64,000 nt of DNA from PALSA-911 sp963839645 (GCA_963839645.1 CAWIVZ010000002.1:124001-188000), one strand, 5' to 3'; positions 9,842 to 18,912 are shown, numbered from the stretch's first letter. Made by a program: numbers and translations. Notes: generated from the sequence alone by a model not told the origin.

Positions 9842-10423
9842 ATGCGCCCATTCACGCGCCGTACCGCCTTGGCTTCCGCTTTCGCCGCGACCACATTTGC
9901 GGTGGGAACGATCGCGTCTGAACGCGCCGCCGCCCAGCCCAAGCTGGACCCGGAGAATACGCTGTACATGGACCTGAAGAATGGCCGCGTGGTCATTCAG
10001 CTGTTCCCCGACCTGGCGCCCAAGCATGTCGCCAGGGTGAAGATGCTGGCGCGCGAGCATTTCTATGACGGCACGCCGTTCCATCGCGTGATTGACGGCT
10101 TCATGGCCCAGGGCGGCGATCCCACCGGCACCGGCACTGGCGGCAGCAAATACCCCGACCTACCGGCCGAGTTCACGAACAAGAGGCGGTTCCTGCGCGG
10201 CACCGTGGGTGCGGCCCGCACCGCCGACCCCAATACCGCCAACAGTCAGTTCTTCATCATGTTCGCGCCCGCGCCGAACCTGGACGGCCAGTACACGATC
10301 TGGGGCCAGGTCGTGTCCGGGATGGAATTCGTCGACCAGATCAAGCGTGGCTCGGGCAGCGGCGGCACCGTCAGCAACCCCGACAAGATCGTCTCGATGC
10401 GCGTTGCCGCGGACGTGAAATAG
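9842..10423 (+). CDS. Exported cyclophilin-type peptidylprolyl isomerase
   Basis: A 193-residue cyclophilin with an N-terminal export signal, MRPFTRRTALASAFAATTFA, whose paired arginines could make it a Tat substrate; cleavage is likely after the AAA-Q near residue 38. The isomerase core includes FYDGTPFHRVIDGFMAQGGD, with the catalytic Arg of the FHR motif, then NSQFFIMFAPAPNLDGQYTI and the usual closing GXV segment. It catalyses cis-trans isomerisation of prolyl bonds, here in the periplasm. It lies in tandem with a signal-less paralogue. Confidence 0.92.
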   Translation: MRPFTRRTALASAFAATTFAVGTIASERAAAQPKLDPENTLYMDLKNGRVVIQLFPDLAPKHVARVKMLAREHFYDGTPFHRVIDGFMAQGGDPTGTGTGGSKYPDLPAEFTNKRRFLRGTVGAARTADPNTANSQFFIMFAPAPNLDGQYTIWGQVVSGMEFVDQIKRGSGSGGTVSNPDKIVSMRVAADVK

Positions 10424-10476
10424 CGCCGATCCGGTCAGCTTCGGCTGTCAACAACCTCTTTTCAGTGAGACCCTCC

Positions 10477-10986
10477 ATGTCCGACCCAACCGCCACCCAA
10501 GCGACGCCCGATCCCGAGAACACCCTGTTCATGGAGCTGAAGACCGGCCGGGTGGTTATCCAGCTTTACCCCGATTTGGCCCCGAAGCATGTCGAGCGGG
10601 TGAAGATGCTGGCACGCGAGAATTTCTATGACGGCACGCCGTTCCATCGCGTGATCGAGGGCTTCATGGCCCAAGGCGGTGATCCCACCGGAACCGGCAC
10701 CAGCGGCAGCAAGTATGATGACCTGCCGGCCGAGTTCACCAACAAGAAGCACTTCCTGCGCGGCACCGTGGGCGCGGCCCGCACCGCCAACCCGAACAGC
10801 GCCAACAGCCAGTTCTACATCATGTTCGCGCCCGCCCCGCATCTGGACGGCCAGTACACCATCTGGGGCCAGGTCGTGTCCGGGATGGAGTTCGTCGACC
10901 AGATCAAGCGTGGATCGGGTGGTGGCGGAACGGTCAGCAATCCCGACAAGATCCTGACGGTCCGCGTCGCCGCGGACGTGAAGTAA
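10477..10986 (+). CDS. Cytosolic cyclophilin-type peptidylprolyl isomerase
   Basis: A 169-residue cyclophilin nearly collinear with the preceding gene from PENTL onward but lacking its signal peptide, so it should stay in the cytoplasm. It has FYDGTPFHRVIEGFMAQGGD and NSQFYIMFAPAPHLDGQYTI. The pair looks like a local duplication that produced compartment-specific versions, as with PpiA and PpiB of E. coli. The ATG at 10477 was chosen over an in-frame GTG twelve bases upstream because MSDPTATQ is a natural start. A strong GC hairpin follows the stop. Confidence 0.92.
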   Translation: MSDPTATQATPDPENTLFMELKTGRVVIQLYPDLAPKHVERVKMLARENFYDGTPFHRVIEGFMAQGGDPTGTGTSGSKYDDLPAEFTNKKHFLRGTVGAARTANPNSANSQFYIMFAPAPHLDGQYTIWGQVVSGMEFVDQIKRGSGGGGTVSNPDKILTVRVAADVK

Positions 10987-11002
10987 GGCGCCTGCCCTGA
11001 AA

Positions 11003-11035
11003 CAGGGCGGCGCGACTCTGTCCCGCGCCGCCCTG
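11003..11035. terminator. GC-rich hairpin after the cyclophilin pair
   Basis: CAGGGCGGCGCG (11003-11014) and CGCGCCGCCCTG (11024-11035) form a perfect 12-bp stem around a 9-base loop. No T-run follows, so it would act as an attenuating or mRNA-stabilising hairpin rather than a canonical intrinsic terminator. Confidence 0.5.
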
Positions 11036-11117
11036 ACTTGACGGGATGCCCGGCCTGTCGTTTTAAGCACGCGGCAGGTCGTCTTACGTGCGCCTGCGCA
11101 TCCCACGCACAAAATGT

Positions 11118-11192
11118 GGGCCGGTAGCTCAGCGGTAGAGCAGTTGACTTTTAATCAACTGGCCGCGGGTTCGATCCCCGCCCGGCTCACCA
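11118..11192 (+). tRNA. tRNA-Lys (anticodon UUU)
   Basis: A full 75-base cloverleaf with encoded CCA. The acceptor arm GGGCCGG pairs with CCGGCTC (one G-T). The anticodon stem GTTGA/TCAAC holds the loop CTTTTAA with anticodon TTT. The T arm GCGGG-TTCGATC-CCCGC is perfect, followed by discriminator A and CCA at 11190-11192. It reads AAA and, by wobble, AAG codons. Confidence 0.96.
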
Positions 11193-11293
11193 AATTCTTT
11201 CTCATGCGATCATGCAGGGCTATCCTGGGACGCAGACCGGAACCGTCGCCGGTTGGGTCGGTCCGTTGTCGCGATCAGGTTTCGGGGGCGTGC

Positions 11294-11599
11294 ATGCATT
11301 GGATCCTGCTGGCCGGCCTGACCATGCTGAGCGTCCCTTTTGCCGTGGCGTCCGCCCAGGGAACCGGCCCGGGCGCTGTTGCCGGCAGCGCCTTTACCGG
11401 TGCGCCCGCGGATCTTCCGGTTTCCGCCGCCGGCGCCAACAATAACAACAACATCTCCGCCGCGCCGGTGCCTGGCCCGGTCCCGGCACCGCATCCGGGC
11501 GAGATGGTGCTCCGCTTCGGCGGGCGCGCGAATGTCTCCGGGGGAGCCGGCTTTTCCAGTGTGGATAGCCTCGCCGGCTCGCGTTCACCGGGACGGTGA
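11294..11599 (+). CDS. Short secreted protein, possibly a truncated porin N-terminus
   Basis: A 101-residue frame starting at ATG 11294 with a clear signal peptide (hydrophobic ILLAGLTMLSVPFAVASA, cleavage near AQG). The mature part has a run of five asparagines, a Pro-rich linker and then PGEMVLRFGGRANVSGGAGF, which resembles the first beta-strand of alphaproteobacterial porins that follow such Asn/Pro linkers. The reading frame then stops early and no barrel follows. It is either a small secreted protein, a truncated porin, or a frameshifted gene. The porin link is recall-based and weak. Confidence 0.4.
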   Translation: MHWILLAGLTMLSVPFAVASAQGTGPGAVAGSAFTGAPADLPVSAAGANNNNNISAAPVPGPVPAPHPGEMVLRFGGRANVSGGAGFSSVDSLAGSRSPGR

Positions 11600-11678
11600 C
11601 GGCTATGCCAGTTGCCAGGGCAGGATGGTCGTGGCGATCCGCACCGATCGCGCTGGCAGCGGCAAGGGCAAACGCGGG

Positions 11679-12704
11679 ATGACGATACCGGCCGGACATG
11701 ACGCGCCATCGAACCCCCTGCCTCTGGCGCGCGCGGTAACCGACACGCATGATTTCGCGCCCTTTATACGCACCCTCGGCCGCGGCCCGGGGCGCTCCCG
11801 GTCGCTGACCCGGGCGGAGGCGCGTCAGGCACTGGGCATGGTGCTGCGCGGTGAGGCGACGGGCGAGCAGATCGGCGCGCTGCTGATGCTGCTGCGGTAT
11901 CGTGGCGAGGCGGCCGACGAGATGGCGGGTCTGGTCGAGGCCGCTCGCGATCACCTGGGGCCATCCTGGCGGCTGGCGCGCCCGATCGACCTGGACTGGC
12001 CAAGCTACGCGGATGGACGCACACGCGGGCTGCCTTGGTATCTGCTGTCGGCGCTGCTGCTGGCGAAGTCCGGCCTGCGCGTCGTCATGCACGGCCCGCT
12101 GACGGGACCGGGCCGGGTTCCCCTGGTCGAGACGCTGCACCTGCTCGGCATACCGCCATGCACGAGCCCGGCCTCTGCCGAGGCAGCGCTGGCGGCCAGC
12201 CGGTTCGCGTTCCTGCCCCTGGAAACCTTGAGCCCCGAACTGTCGCGACTGCTGGCCCTGCGCGGCGTGCTTGGCCTGCGGTCGCCGTTGAACACCGTGG
12301 GGCGTCTGCTCGATCCGGCAAATGCCGCCGCCTCGATCGACGGGGTGTTCCATCCCGCCTACATCGCGCTGCATATCGGCGCCGCTTCGCTGCTGGGACG
12401 ACGGATCACGGTGCTGAAGGGCGGCGGCGGGGAGGCGGAATGGACCGGGGTGAAGCCCGTTGCCGTCAACACGAGCGGCGAGGAACAGGTCTGGCCAGGC
12501 CTCGGCGTGGCCGGCAAGCCCGACAGTCAGACACCGGGCGACATGCAGGCACTCTGGCAAGGCAGCCGCGCCGACCCGGCCGGCGAGGCGGCGGTCGTCG
12601 CCACGGCGGCGGTCGGCCTGTATGCCGCGGAACGGGGGCAATCCCCCGGCGTGTGCCTCGAACGCGCCCGAAAGCTTTGGACGGAGCGCAACGCCAGGGC
12701 ATGA
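11679..12704 (+). CDS. Anthranilate phosphoribosyltransferase-like protein (TrpD2/YbiB family)
   Basis: About 341 residues with the glycosyltransferase family 3 fold: an N-terminal helical domain containing TRAEARQALGMVLRGEATGEQIGALLM and a C-terminal alpha/beta domain with LGLRSPLNTVGRLLDPANA and VLKGGGGEAEW. These match TrpD2/YbiB proteins, which resemble TrpD but are reported to bind nucleic acids and lack the tryptophan-pathway reaction. No other trp gene is nearby, which fits that view. The start at ATG 11679 is inferred from the MTIPAGHDAP N-terminus; a more upstream GTG in the same frame is possible. Confidence 0.72.
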   Translation: MTIPAGHDAPSNPLPLARAVTDTHDFAPFIRTLGRGPGRSRSLTRAEARQALGMVLRGEATGEQIGALLMLLRYRGEAADEMAGLVEAARDHLGPSWRLARPIDLDWPSYADGRTRGLPWYLLSALLLAKSGLRVVMHGPLTGPGRVPLVETLHLLGIPPCTSPASAEAALAASRFAFLPLETLSPELSRLLALRGVLGLRSPLNTVGRLLDPANAAASIDGVFHPAYIALHIGAASLLGRRITVLKGGGGEAEWTGVKPVAVNTSGEEQVWPGLGVAGKPDSQTPGDMQALWQGSRADPAGEAAVVATAAVGLYAAERGQSPGVCLERARKLWTERNARA

Positions 12705-12752
12705 TGGCCCGATCCGGATACCCTCCCTGGGGTCCGGTATCGGAGGGTTCCC

Positions 12753-13310
12753 ATGACGCGCTACCCGGCGGAGCTGGAAGAACATTGGAGCGTGGCAGGC
12801 GAGCCCCTCCTGATCCGCCCGATCCGCCCCTCCGATGCCGCCCAGCACGATGCGTTCTTCCATCGCCTGACACCGGAGGACATCCGGTCGCGCTTCTTCG
12901 CCGCGGTGCGCGAACTGACCCCGGCGCAACTCGCGAAGTTCACCCGCCTGGATTACGACCGCGACATGGCGTTCATCGCGGTACGCGAATCCACTGGCGA
13001 GACCGTCGGCGTGGCGCGCCTGTCGCGCGAGGAAGATCCGTCGGTGGCCGAGTTCGCGGTGGCCCTGCAGCACGACATGCAGGGCAGGGGGCTCGCCATG
13101 CACCTGATGCAGCGCCTGCTCGCCTGGGCGCCCCAGCACGGGCTGCAGGACGTCGTGGGCGAAATCCTGGCGGACAACAGCCCGATGCTCGAGCTCGCGC
13201 GTCATCTCGGGTTCAGCCTGCATCATAAGCCGGACGATCCGCAGATCATCGAGGCACGGCTCAGCCTCCTCCCGCCAAGGGCGGCGATCGAACCCCACGA
13301 GCCCGTGTAG
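12753..13310 (+). CDS. GNAT-family N-acetyltransferase
   Basis: A 185-residue acetyltransferase. The N-terminal beta-strand LLIRPIRPSDAAQHDAFFHRL, the strand carrying AFIAVRESTGETVGVARL and the acetyl-CoA pyrophosphate loop in HDMQGRGLAMHLMQRLL (Q/RxxGxG/A-type) identify the GNAT fold. The sequence resembles the C-terminal domain of protein acetyltransferases of the Pat/PatZ group, here as a free-standing domain without the acyl-CoA synthetase-like half. A lysine-acetylating role is possible but unproven. Confidence 0.78.
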   Translation: MTRYPAELEEHWSVAGEPLLIRPIRPSDAAQHDAFFHRLTPEDIRSRFFAAVRELTPAQLAKFTRLDYDRDMAFIAVRESTGETVGVARLSREEDPSVAEFAVALQHDMQGRGLAMHLMQRLLAWAPQHGLQDVVGEILADNSPMLELARHLGFSLHHKPDDPQIIEARLSLLPPRAAIEPHEPV

Positions 13311-13442
13311 CTGGCAGCCTGCGGAGCTGGGCGCCTCGCCCTCGCGGCCATCGCCCCCCTGTGTTCGCGGCATGGCGTGGTCTATCGTGATCCGCCGCCG
13401 GGAACAGCGGTGGCGGAAGTCAGGGGCCCAGGGGGAACACCG

Positions 13443-14243
13443 ATGCAAGAAGTGCAGGAAGCGGTCATCGCGGAGCCGCGCGCCGGTTGGATGAAGATCA
13501 TCCTCAACCGCCCGGACAAGCTGAACGCGCTGAACCCCGCCTTGCACGCGGGCGTGGTCGCAGCGCTCGACGCCGCCGAGGCCGACCCCACCTGCCGGGC
13601 GCTGCTGCTGACCGGTGCCGGACGCGGCTTTTGCGCCGGGCAGGAACTGGGGGCCGAGGTGATGCCCGGGCCGAACGGCGAGGCGCCGGACATCCGCGCC
13701 ATTCTCGACCGCTGGAACCCGGTGGTGCGGCGCATCCGCGGCATGCGCCTGCCCGTGGTGTGCGCGGTGAACGGCGTGGCGGCCGGGGCAGGGGCCAACC
13801 TGGCGCTTGCCTGCGATCTTGTATTGGCGGGAAAGTCCGCACGCTTCATCCAGTCCTTCATCAAGATCGGCCTGGTCCCCGATGCCGGCGGCAGCTTCTT
13901 CCTGCCCCGCCTGGTGGGCGAGGCCCGCGCGAAGGCGATGGCCCTGCTGGGCGAACCGGTCTCCGGCGAGCAGGCCGAAGCCTGGGGCATGATCCACAAG
14001 GCGGTGGACGACGCCGCCCTGATGGCCGAGGCCGAAGCCCTGACCGCGCATCTGGCGCTGCAGCCGACCCAGGCGATCGCCCGGATCAAGCAGGCCTTCC
14101 TGGCCTCCGGCGGCAACGACCTCGCCACCCAACTCGACCTGGAGCGGGAGTTGCAGCAGGCATCCGGCGGCACCGCCGACTTCCGCGAGGGCGTGCGCGC
14201 CTTCCAGGAAAAGCGGCCGCCGGTCTTCACCGGCCGGGCATAA
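13443..14243 (+). CDS. paaG: Phenylacetate pathway enoyl-CoA isomerase (PaaG)
   Basis: A 266-residue crotonase-fold enzyme. In phenylacetate degradation PaaG converts the ring 1,2-epoxide of phenylacetyl-CoA to the seven-membered oxepin-CoA. Oxyanion-hole segments are GRGFCAGQELGA and GVAAGAGANLALACD, and FIKIGLVPDAGGSFFLPRL carries the conserved Asp expected in PaaG-type isomerases. The ATG at 13443 gives the usual crotonase length. Assignment as PaaG rather than a generic enoyl-CoA hydratase rests on the adjoining paaI and paaK, four bases and about 440 bases downstream. Confidence 0.85.
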   Translation: MQEVQEAVIAEPRAGWMKIILNRPDKLNALNPALHAGVVAALDAAEADPTCRALLLTGAGRGFCAGQELGAEVMPGPNGEAPDIRAILDRWNPVVRRIRGMRLPVVCAVNGVAAGAGANLALACDLVLAGKSARFIQSFIKIGLVPDAGGSFFLPRLVGEARAKAMALLGEPVSGEQAEAWGMIHKAVDDAALMAEAEALTAHLALQPTQAIARIKQAFLASGGNDLATQLDLERELQQASGGTADFREGVRAFQEKRPPVFTGRA

Positions 14244-14247
14244 CCCG

Positions 14248-14697
14248 ATGACGCCGGAAGCGATGGCACAGGCCTGCGCCGATGCGATGTGGGCCGAGGA
14301 CAACGCCAGCCAGGGACTCGGCATGCGCATCGAGGCGGTCGGGCCCGGTTCGGCCCGCCTGGCAATGCAGGTGGCGGAGCGCATGGTGAACGGCCTCGGG
14401 GTTTGCCATGGCGGGTTCATCTTCACCCTGGCCGACAGCGCGATGGCTTTCGCCAGCAACAGCTACAACGAACGCGCCCTGGCGCAGATGGGCTCGGTGA
14501 CCTTCCTGCGGCCGGGCCGGCTGGGCGAAACCCTGACGGCGGAGGCGCAGGAACGCGCCCGCGCCGGCCGCACGGGTGTCTACGACGTGCGGGTAAGCGG
14601 CAGCGATGGCTCTGTGGTGGCGGAGTTCCGCGGTCACACCCGCGGGATCGGGCAGAAATTCTTCGAAGCGGAGGCAAGCGATGCCAACAGGGCTTGA
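14248..14697 (+). CDS. paaI: Hydroxyphenylacetyl-CoA thioesterase PaaI
   Basis: A 149-residue hotdog-fold thioesterase with the PaaI signature GLGVCHGGFIFTLADSAMAF, containing the conserved HGG and catalytic Asp. PaaI hydrolyses dead-end CoA esters in phenylacetate breakdown, releasing trapped CoA. It begins four bases after paaG and its last 17 bases overlap the start of paaK, so the three are one operon. The C-terminal tail (RGHTRGIGQKFF) is typical of the family. Confidence 0.88.
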   Translation: MTPEAMAQACADAMWAEDNASQGLGMRIEAVGPGSARLAMQVAERMVNGLGVCHGGFIFTLADSAMAFASNSYNERALAQMGSVTFLRPGRLGETLTAEAQERARAGRTGVYDVRVSGSDGSVVAEFRGHTRGIGQKFFEAEASDANRA

Positions 14698-15973
14698 CGC
14701 AATCGAAACGGCATCGCGTGACGAGATCGCCGCCCTGCAGCGCACCCGCATGGCCTGGTCGCTGCGCCACGCCTACGAGAACGTGCCGCATTACCGCGCC
14801 GCCTTCGATGCCGCCGGCGTGCACCCCGACGATTTCCGCGACCTGTCCGACATCGCCAAATTCCCCTTCACCACCAAGCAGGACCTGCGCGCCAACTACC
14901 CGTTCGGCATGTTCGCGGTGCCGCGCGAGAAACTTGCCCGCATCCACGCCTCCTCCGGCACCACCGGCAAGGCGACGGTGGTGGGCTACACCCACAAGGA
15001 CCTGCAAACCTGGGCCGATGTCGCGGCCCGCTCGATCTACGCCGCCGGCGGCCGCCCCGGCATGATGGTGCACAACGCCTACGGCTACGGCCTGTTCACC
15101 GGCGGCCTCGGCGCGCATTACGGCGCCGAGCGGCTGGGCTGCTCGGTGGTGCCGATGTCCGGCGGCATGACCGAGCGCCAGGTGCAACTGATCCAGGATT
15201 TCCAGCCCGACATCATCACCGTCACCCCCAGCTACATGCTGGCGATCCTGGACGAATTCCGCCGCCAGGGTCTCGACCCCCGCGCCTGCTCGCTGAAGAT
15301 CGGCATCTTCGGCGCCGAGCCCTGGACCAACGCCATGCGCCGGGAGATCGAGGACGGCTTCGCCATGGACGCCGTCGACATCTACGGCATTTCCGAGGTG
15401 ATCGGCCCCGGCGTCGGTAACGAATGCATCGAAACCAAGGACGGCCCCCACATCTGGGAGGACCATTTCTACCCGGAGGTCATCGACCCCGAAACCGGCG
15501 CCGTGCTGCCCGACGGCGAGCCGGGCGAACTTGTCTTCACCTCGTTGACCAAGGAAGCGATGCCCGTCATCCGCTATCGCACGCGCGACCTCACCCGCCT
15601 GTTGCCCGGCACCGCGCGCAGCATGCGCCGGATGGCCCGCATCACCGGGCGCAGCGACGACATGCTGATCATCCGCGGTGTCAACGTGTTCCCCACCCAG
15701 ATCGAGGAACAACTCCTCAAGAGCCCTGGCCTGACCGGCCACTACCAGATCATCCTGACCCGCGAGGGCCGCATGGACGAGGTCGAGGTGCACGTGGAGG
15801 CCCGCGGCGATTTCATCGATGCCGACGCCCATCACGCGGAAGCCCAGGCCGCCGTGCTGCGGATCAAGGAAGCGGTGGGCGTCACCACCCGCGTCCGCAT
15901 CCGCATGCCCGGCGGCGTCGAGCGGTCCATGGGCAAGGCAGTTCGGGTGATCGACAAGCGCCCGAAGGGCTGA
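14681..15973 (+). CDS. paaK: Phenylacetate-CoA ligase
   Basis: A 430-residue adenylate-forming ligase that activates phenylacetate with ATP and CoA to phenylacetyl-CoA, the entry step of the pathway. Signatures are HASSGTTGKATVVGYT (ATP-binding loop, about residues 88-103), DIYGISEVIGPGVG (aryl-binding region), PVIRYRTRDLT (conserved Arg/Asp) and TGRSDDMLIIRGVNVFPTQ (hinge). Length matches the PaaK family. The ATG at 14681 has GGAGG (14670-14674) six bases upstream and lies inside paaI, implying translational coupling. Confidence 0.92.
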   Translation: MPTGLDAIETASRDEIAALQRTRMAWSLRHAYENVPHYRAAFDAAGVHPDDFRDLSDIAKFPFTTKQDLRANYPFGMFAVPREKLARIHASSGTTGKATVVGYTHKDLQTWADVAARSIYAAGGRPGMMVHNAYGYGLFTGGLGAHYGAERLGCSVVPMSGGMTERQVQLIQDFQPDIITVTPSYMLAILDEFRRQGLDPRACSLKIGIFGAEPWTNAMRREIEDGFAMDAVDIYGISEVIGPGVGNECIETKDGPHIWEDHFYPEVIDPETGAVLPDGEPGELVFTSLTKEAMPVIRYRTRDLTRLLPGTARSMRRMARITGRSDDMLIIRGVNVFPTQIEEQLLKSPGLTGHYQIILTREGRMDEVEVHVEARGDFIDADAHHAEAQAAVLRIKEAVGVTTRVRIRMPGGVERSMGKAVRVIDKRPKG

Positions 15974-16008
15974 ACCGCCGAACGCGCAGCCGGCCGGGCC
16001 GCCTTGCG

Positions 16009-17218
16009 TCAATGCCGGATATGTTCCGGCCGGAAGCCGATGCCGATCACCCGGGCCGGCAATCGGCGCAGCACAGGGAGCATGCCCAGCAGGCGAACCG
16101 GCAAGGGCACCCTCAGCGTGCCCTTGGACTTCAACACGTTGCGGATGACGCGGTTCTGGATCAGCACCTGCATTCGCTGCGTCAACCGCGTCGGCAGTTC
16201 CCGCCGCTGTTGCACCGCCCGCAAATCCCCGACCCCCAGCTTGCCCTGCCGCAGGCGTGGCACCAGCACATTGGCGGCAGCAACAGCGTCCTGCACCGCC
16301 AGGTTGATCCCAACGCCGCCGATCGGCGACATAGCGTGCGCGGCGTCGCCGATCAGCAGCAGGCCGGGCAGGTACCATTGCCGCAACCGGTTAACCGCGA
16401 CGGTCAGCAGCTTGACCTTCTCCCAATCGTCGAGCTCCTGCACCCGGTCGTGCAGATAGGGCGCAAGGCGAACGATCTCGGCACGGAACGCCGGCAGGCC
16501 CGCCGCGCGGGTATGATCGAAACCGCCCTTGGTGATCACGAAGGCGCATTGCCAGTAATCGCCGCGGTCCAGCAGTGATGAAGATGCGGCCGGCATCGAT
16601 CCGCCCAAGCGTCTGCGGCGGATCGCCGGGCCGGCGCGACAGACGCATCCACAGCACATCCATCGGCGCGCCGAGATCCTCCACGGCCAGCCCCGCCGCG
16701 TCGCGCAGCGTGGACTGACGGCCGTCGGTGGCAATCACCAGTTCGGCGTCGACACGGACCGGCCCGCCCTCGGCGACCGCGCTGACACCGGTGACCTGTC
16801 CGCCCTCACGCAGCAGGCCGGTCACTTCAGTGCGCATCATCAGCCGGAAATTCGGATAGCGCCGGGCCTCGCCGGCAAGAAAATCCAGAAACTCCCATTG
16901 CGGCATCAGGGCGACGAACTTGCAGCGTGTCGGCAGATGGGTGAAATCGGCCACCTGCACGAAGCTGTCGCCGATCTGCGCGCCGATGCTGCGGAGCTCG
17001 TCATGCGGGCGGGCGAGAAAGGCATCCAGCAGCCCAAGCTCGTGCATCACCTGCAAGGTGGACGGATGCACGGTGTCGCCGCGGAAATCGCGCAGGAAAT
17101 CGCCGTGCTTTTCCAGCACCAGCACGTCGATCCCGGCGCGGGCAAGCAGCAGACCCAGCATCATCCCAGCCGGCCCGCCACCGGCAATACAGCATCGCGC
17201 CGCGAGACCGCCGCTCAA
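16009..17218 (-). pseudogene. FAD-dependent aromatic monooxygenase-like gene with one frameshift
   Basis: On repair this is a protein of about 402 residues of the p-hydroxybenzoate-hydroxylase class of FAD monooxygenases. It has CCIAGGGPAGMMLGLLLARAG (Rossmann GxGxxG, residues about 8-28), the NAD(P)H/FAD region around VIATDGRQS and GLLLIGDAAHAMSPIGG (GD motif binding FAD ribityl). The frame changes near 16586, where DAGRIFI is continued by LLDRGDYWQC in the next frame; removing one base joins them and 1210 minus one is 403 codons. The likely start is TTG 17218, whose bases overlap the stop of the M20 peptidase gene. Substrate unknown. Confidence 0.72.
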
Positions 17219-18444
17219 GAGCCGCCCTCCAGCACGCCGGCCACGCCCAGCAGCGTGGCCAGCCCCGCCGCCATGCCGGGGATGCTGACCTCCGGCGTCA
17301 CGTCGATCCATTCCTCCAGCGAATGTGCCCGCCCGCCGGTTCCGCCCGAGCCGATGCGGATGGCGGGGATGCCCAGGCTCATGGGGATGTTGGCATCGGT
17401 CGAGGACGCCTCGAAGCCCGGCTCGAACCCGTGCGCGCGGATCGCCGCCTCCGCCAGCCGCACCAGGTCCGAGTTGGCATCGGTGCTGCCGGCCGGCCGG
17501 TCGCCGGTCAGCTGGATCTCCGCGGTGATCGGCCCGGACGCAACGGATCGGGCATGGTTCTCGGCATGCACCGCCGCCTCCACGATGGCCAGGAACTCGG
17601 CTTCCAGCCGGCCCAGCTCGGTCGCGGAAGCCGATCGCAGGTCGAAATCGGTCCACACCGCATTCGGGATGGAATTGATCGACGTGCCGCCGCCGGTGAC
17701 GGAGGCGCAGAACGTCGTCTGCGGAGAGCTCGGCACCTGCACCCGGCCCAGCTGGTCGATGGTCCGCGCCATCGCATACATCGGATTGACCAGCCCGAAG
17801 GCGGAAAAACTGTGCCCGCCCGGCCCGCGAAACGTCACGCGGTAGCGCTTGGAACCGATCCCGCTGGTAACGATCCGGTCGATATCCGGGCTGTCCACGG
17901 TGATGAACGCGTCGATCCGGTCCTTGTACGGCCCCTTCTGGAACAGATGGCGCATGCCGCGCAGATCGCCCGGGCCTTCCTCGCCGACATCGGCGACGAA
18001 CAGGATGTCGGCGCGGGTGCGAATTCCCGCCGCGTCCAGCGCCCGCACCCAGGCCAGCAGCACCGACAGGCTGCGGGTGTCGTCGCCGATCCCCGGCGCG
18101 AACAGAAGATGGCCTTCGCGGCGCACCTTCACGTTCGTGCCGGCGGGAAACACCGTGTCCAAATGCGCCGCCACGCAGACCAGCGCCCCGTTGCCGCCGC
18201 CGCGGCGGATCGCCGTCACATTGCCCTCCGCATCCATCGCCACGTCCTCCAGCCCGTGCGCCTTGGCCATCTCCATCCAGGCCCGGGCGCGCGCATCCTC
18301 GTGGAACGACGGCGCCTCGATCTCCGTCAGCCGGATCAGGTCCTCCACCATGCGGTCATGCTCGGCCGCGATGGTCGCCTTGGCGCGATGGAAGGCGGGG
18401 CTCGCCAGGATCTGGCGGATGGTGGCGGCGGCGTCGGTGGGCAT
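17215..18444 (-). CDS. M20-family metallopeptidase
   Basis: A 409-residue zinc aminoacylase/carboxypeptidase-type hydrolase. Metal-binding motifs are VAAHLDTVFP (His-x-Asp), GIGDDTRSL (bridging Asp) and ADVGEEGPGDLRG (Glu-Glu, catalytic base and metal ligand), followed by the dimerisation lid GPGGHSFSAFG. The family removes acyl groups or terminal residues from small peptides. The ATG at 18444 gives MPTDAAAT. The stop overlaps the TTG start of the monooxygenase gene, so the two are likely cotranscribed. Confidence 0.87.
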   Translation of the reverse strand: MPTDAAATIRQILASPAFHRAKATIAAEHDRMVEDLIRLTEIEAPSFHEDARARAWMEMAKAHGLEDVAMDAEGNVTAIRRGGGNGALVCVAAHLDTVFPAGTNVKVRREGHLLFAPGIGDDTRSLSVLLAWVRALDAAGIRTRADILFVADVGEEGPGDLRGMRHLFQKGPYKDRIDAFITVDSPDIDRIVTSGIGSKRYRVTFRGPGGHSFSAFGLVNPMYAMARTIDQLGRVQVPSSPQTTFCASVTGGGTSINSIPNAVWTDFDLRSASATELGRLEAEFLAIVEAAVHAENHARSVASGPITAEIQLTGDRPAGSTDANSDLVRLAEAAIRAHGFEPGFEASSTDANIPMSLGIPAIRIGSGGTGGRAHSLEEWIDVTPEVSIPGMAAGLATLLGVAGVLEGGS

Positions 18445-18516
18445 GTGCGTTCCTGGGCTGGTATTGGAGGGTGAGCGGTGCCGGGGCAGGATAGCCGGAG
18501 AACCAAGGGGATGCGC

Positions 18517-18912
18517 ATGAGCTTGATCGACTCGCTGCAGAAAAACCTGCCGGACTTTCCAAAACATCTTGGCATCGAATTCGTCGAGGCCAGCCCCAAC
18601 CGTGTCATCGCCACCATGACCGTGCGCGACGACCTCTGCACCGAGACGAAATCCGTCCATGGCGGCGCCCTGATGGCCTTCGCCGACACGCTCGGCGCGG
18701 TCGCCACCATCATCAACATCCCGCGCGAGAACTGGACCGCGACGATGGAGAGCAAGACCAACTTCATCGCCCCCGCGCCCACCGGCACCAAACTGACCGG
18801 CCAGACCACCCCGCTGCACAAGGGCAGGCGCACCCAGATCTGGGAAACCACGATCACCCGGGAAGACGGCCGGGTCGTGGCGAAGGTCACGCAGACGCAA
18901 CTGGTCCTTTAG
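18517..18912 (+). CDS. PaaI-like hotdog thioesterase
   Basis: A 131-residue single hotdog domain of the YbgC/PaaI class with SVHGGALMAFADTLGAVA, giving the HGG loop and catalytic Asp, and the C-terminal strand HKGRRTQIWETTITRED. It should hydrolyse small or medium acyl-CoA thioesters. AAGGGG six bases before ATG 18517 favours this start over ATG 18511. It is read away from the M20 peptidase gene and is separate from the paaI of the paa operon. Confidence 0.8.
   Translation: MSLIDSLQKNLPDFPKHLGIEFVEASPNRVIATMTVRDDLCTETKSVHGGALMAFADTLGAVATIINIPRENWTATMESKTNFIAPAPTGTKLTGQTTPLHKGRRTQIWETTITREDGRVVAKVTQTQLVL

Noticed and set aside
11114..11250. Coding frame beginning MWAGSSAVEQLTFNQ
   Set aside because: This peptide is the translation of the tRNA-Lys gene, a common false ORF.
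11394..14459. A minus-strand open frame of about 1000 codons across TrpD2, GNAT, paaG and paaI
   Set aside because: It is antisense to four well-supported genes, has no domain and mirrors the third-position GC bias typical of high-GC DNA.
14423..16378. Long minus-strand open frame opposite paaK
   Set aside because: Antisense shadow of paaK; composition is Ala/Gly/Arg/His-rich with no motif.
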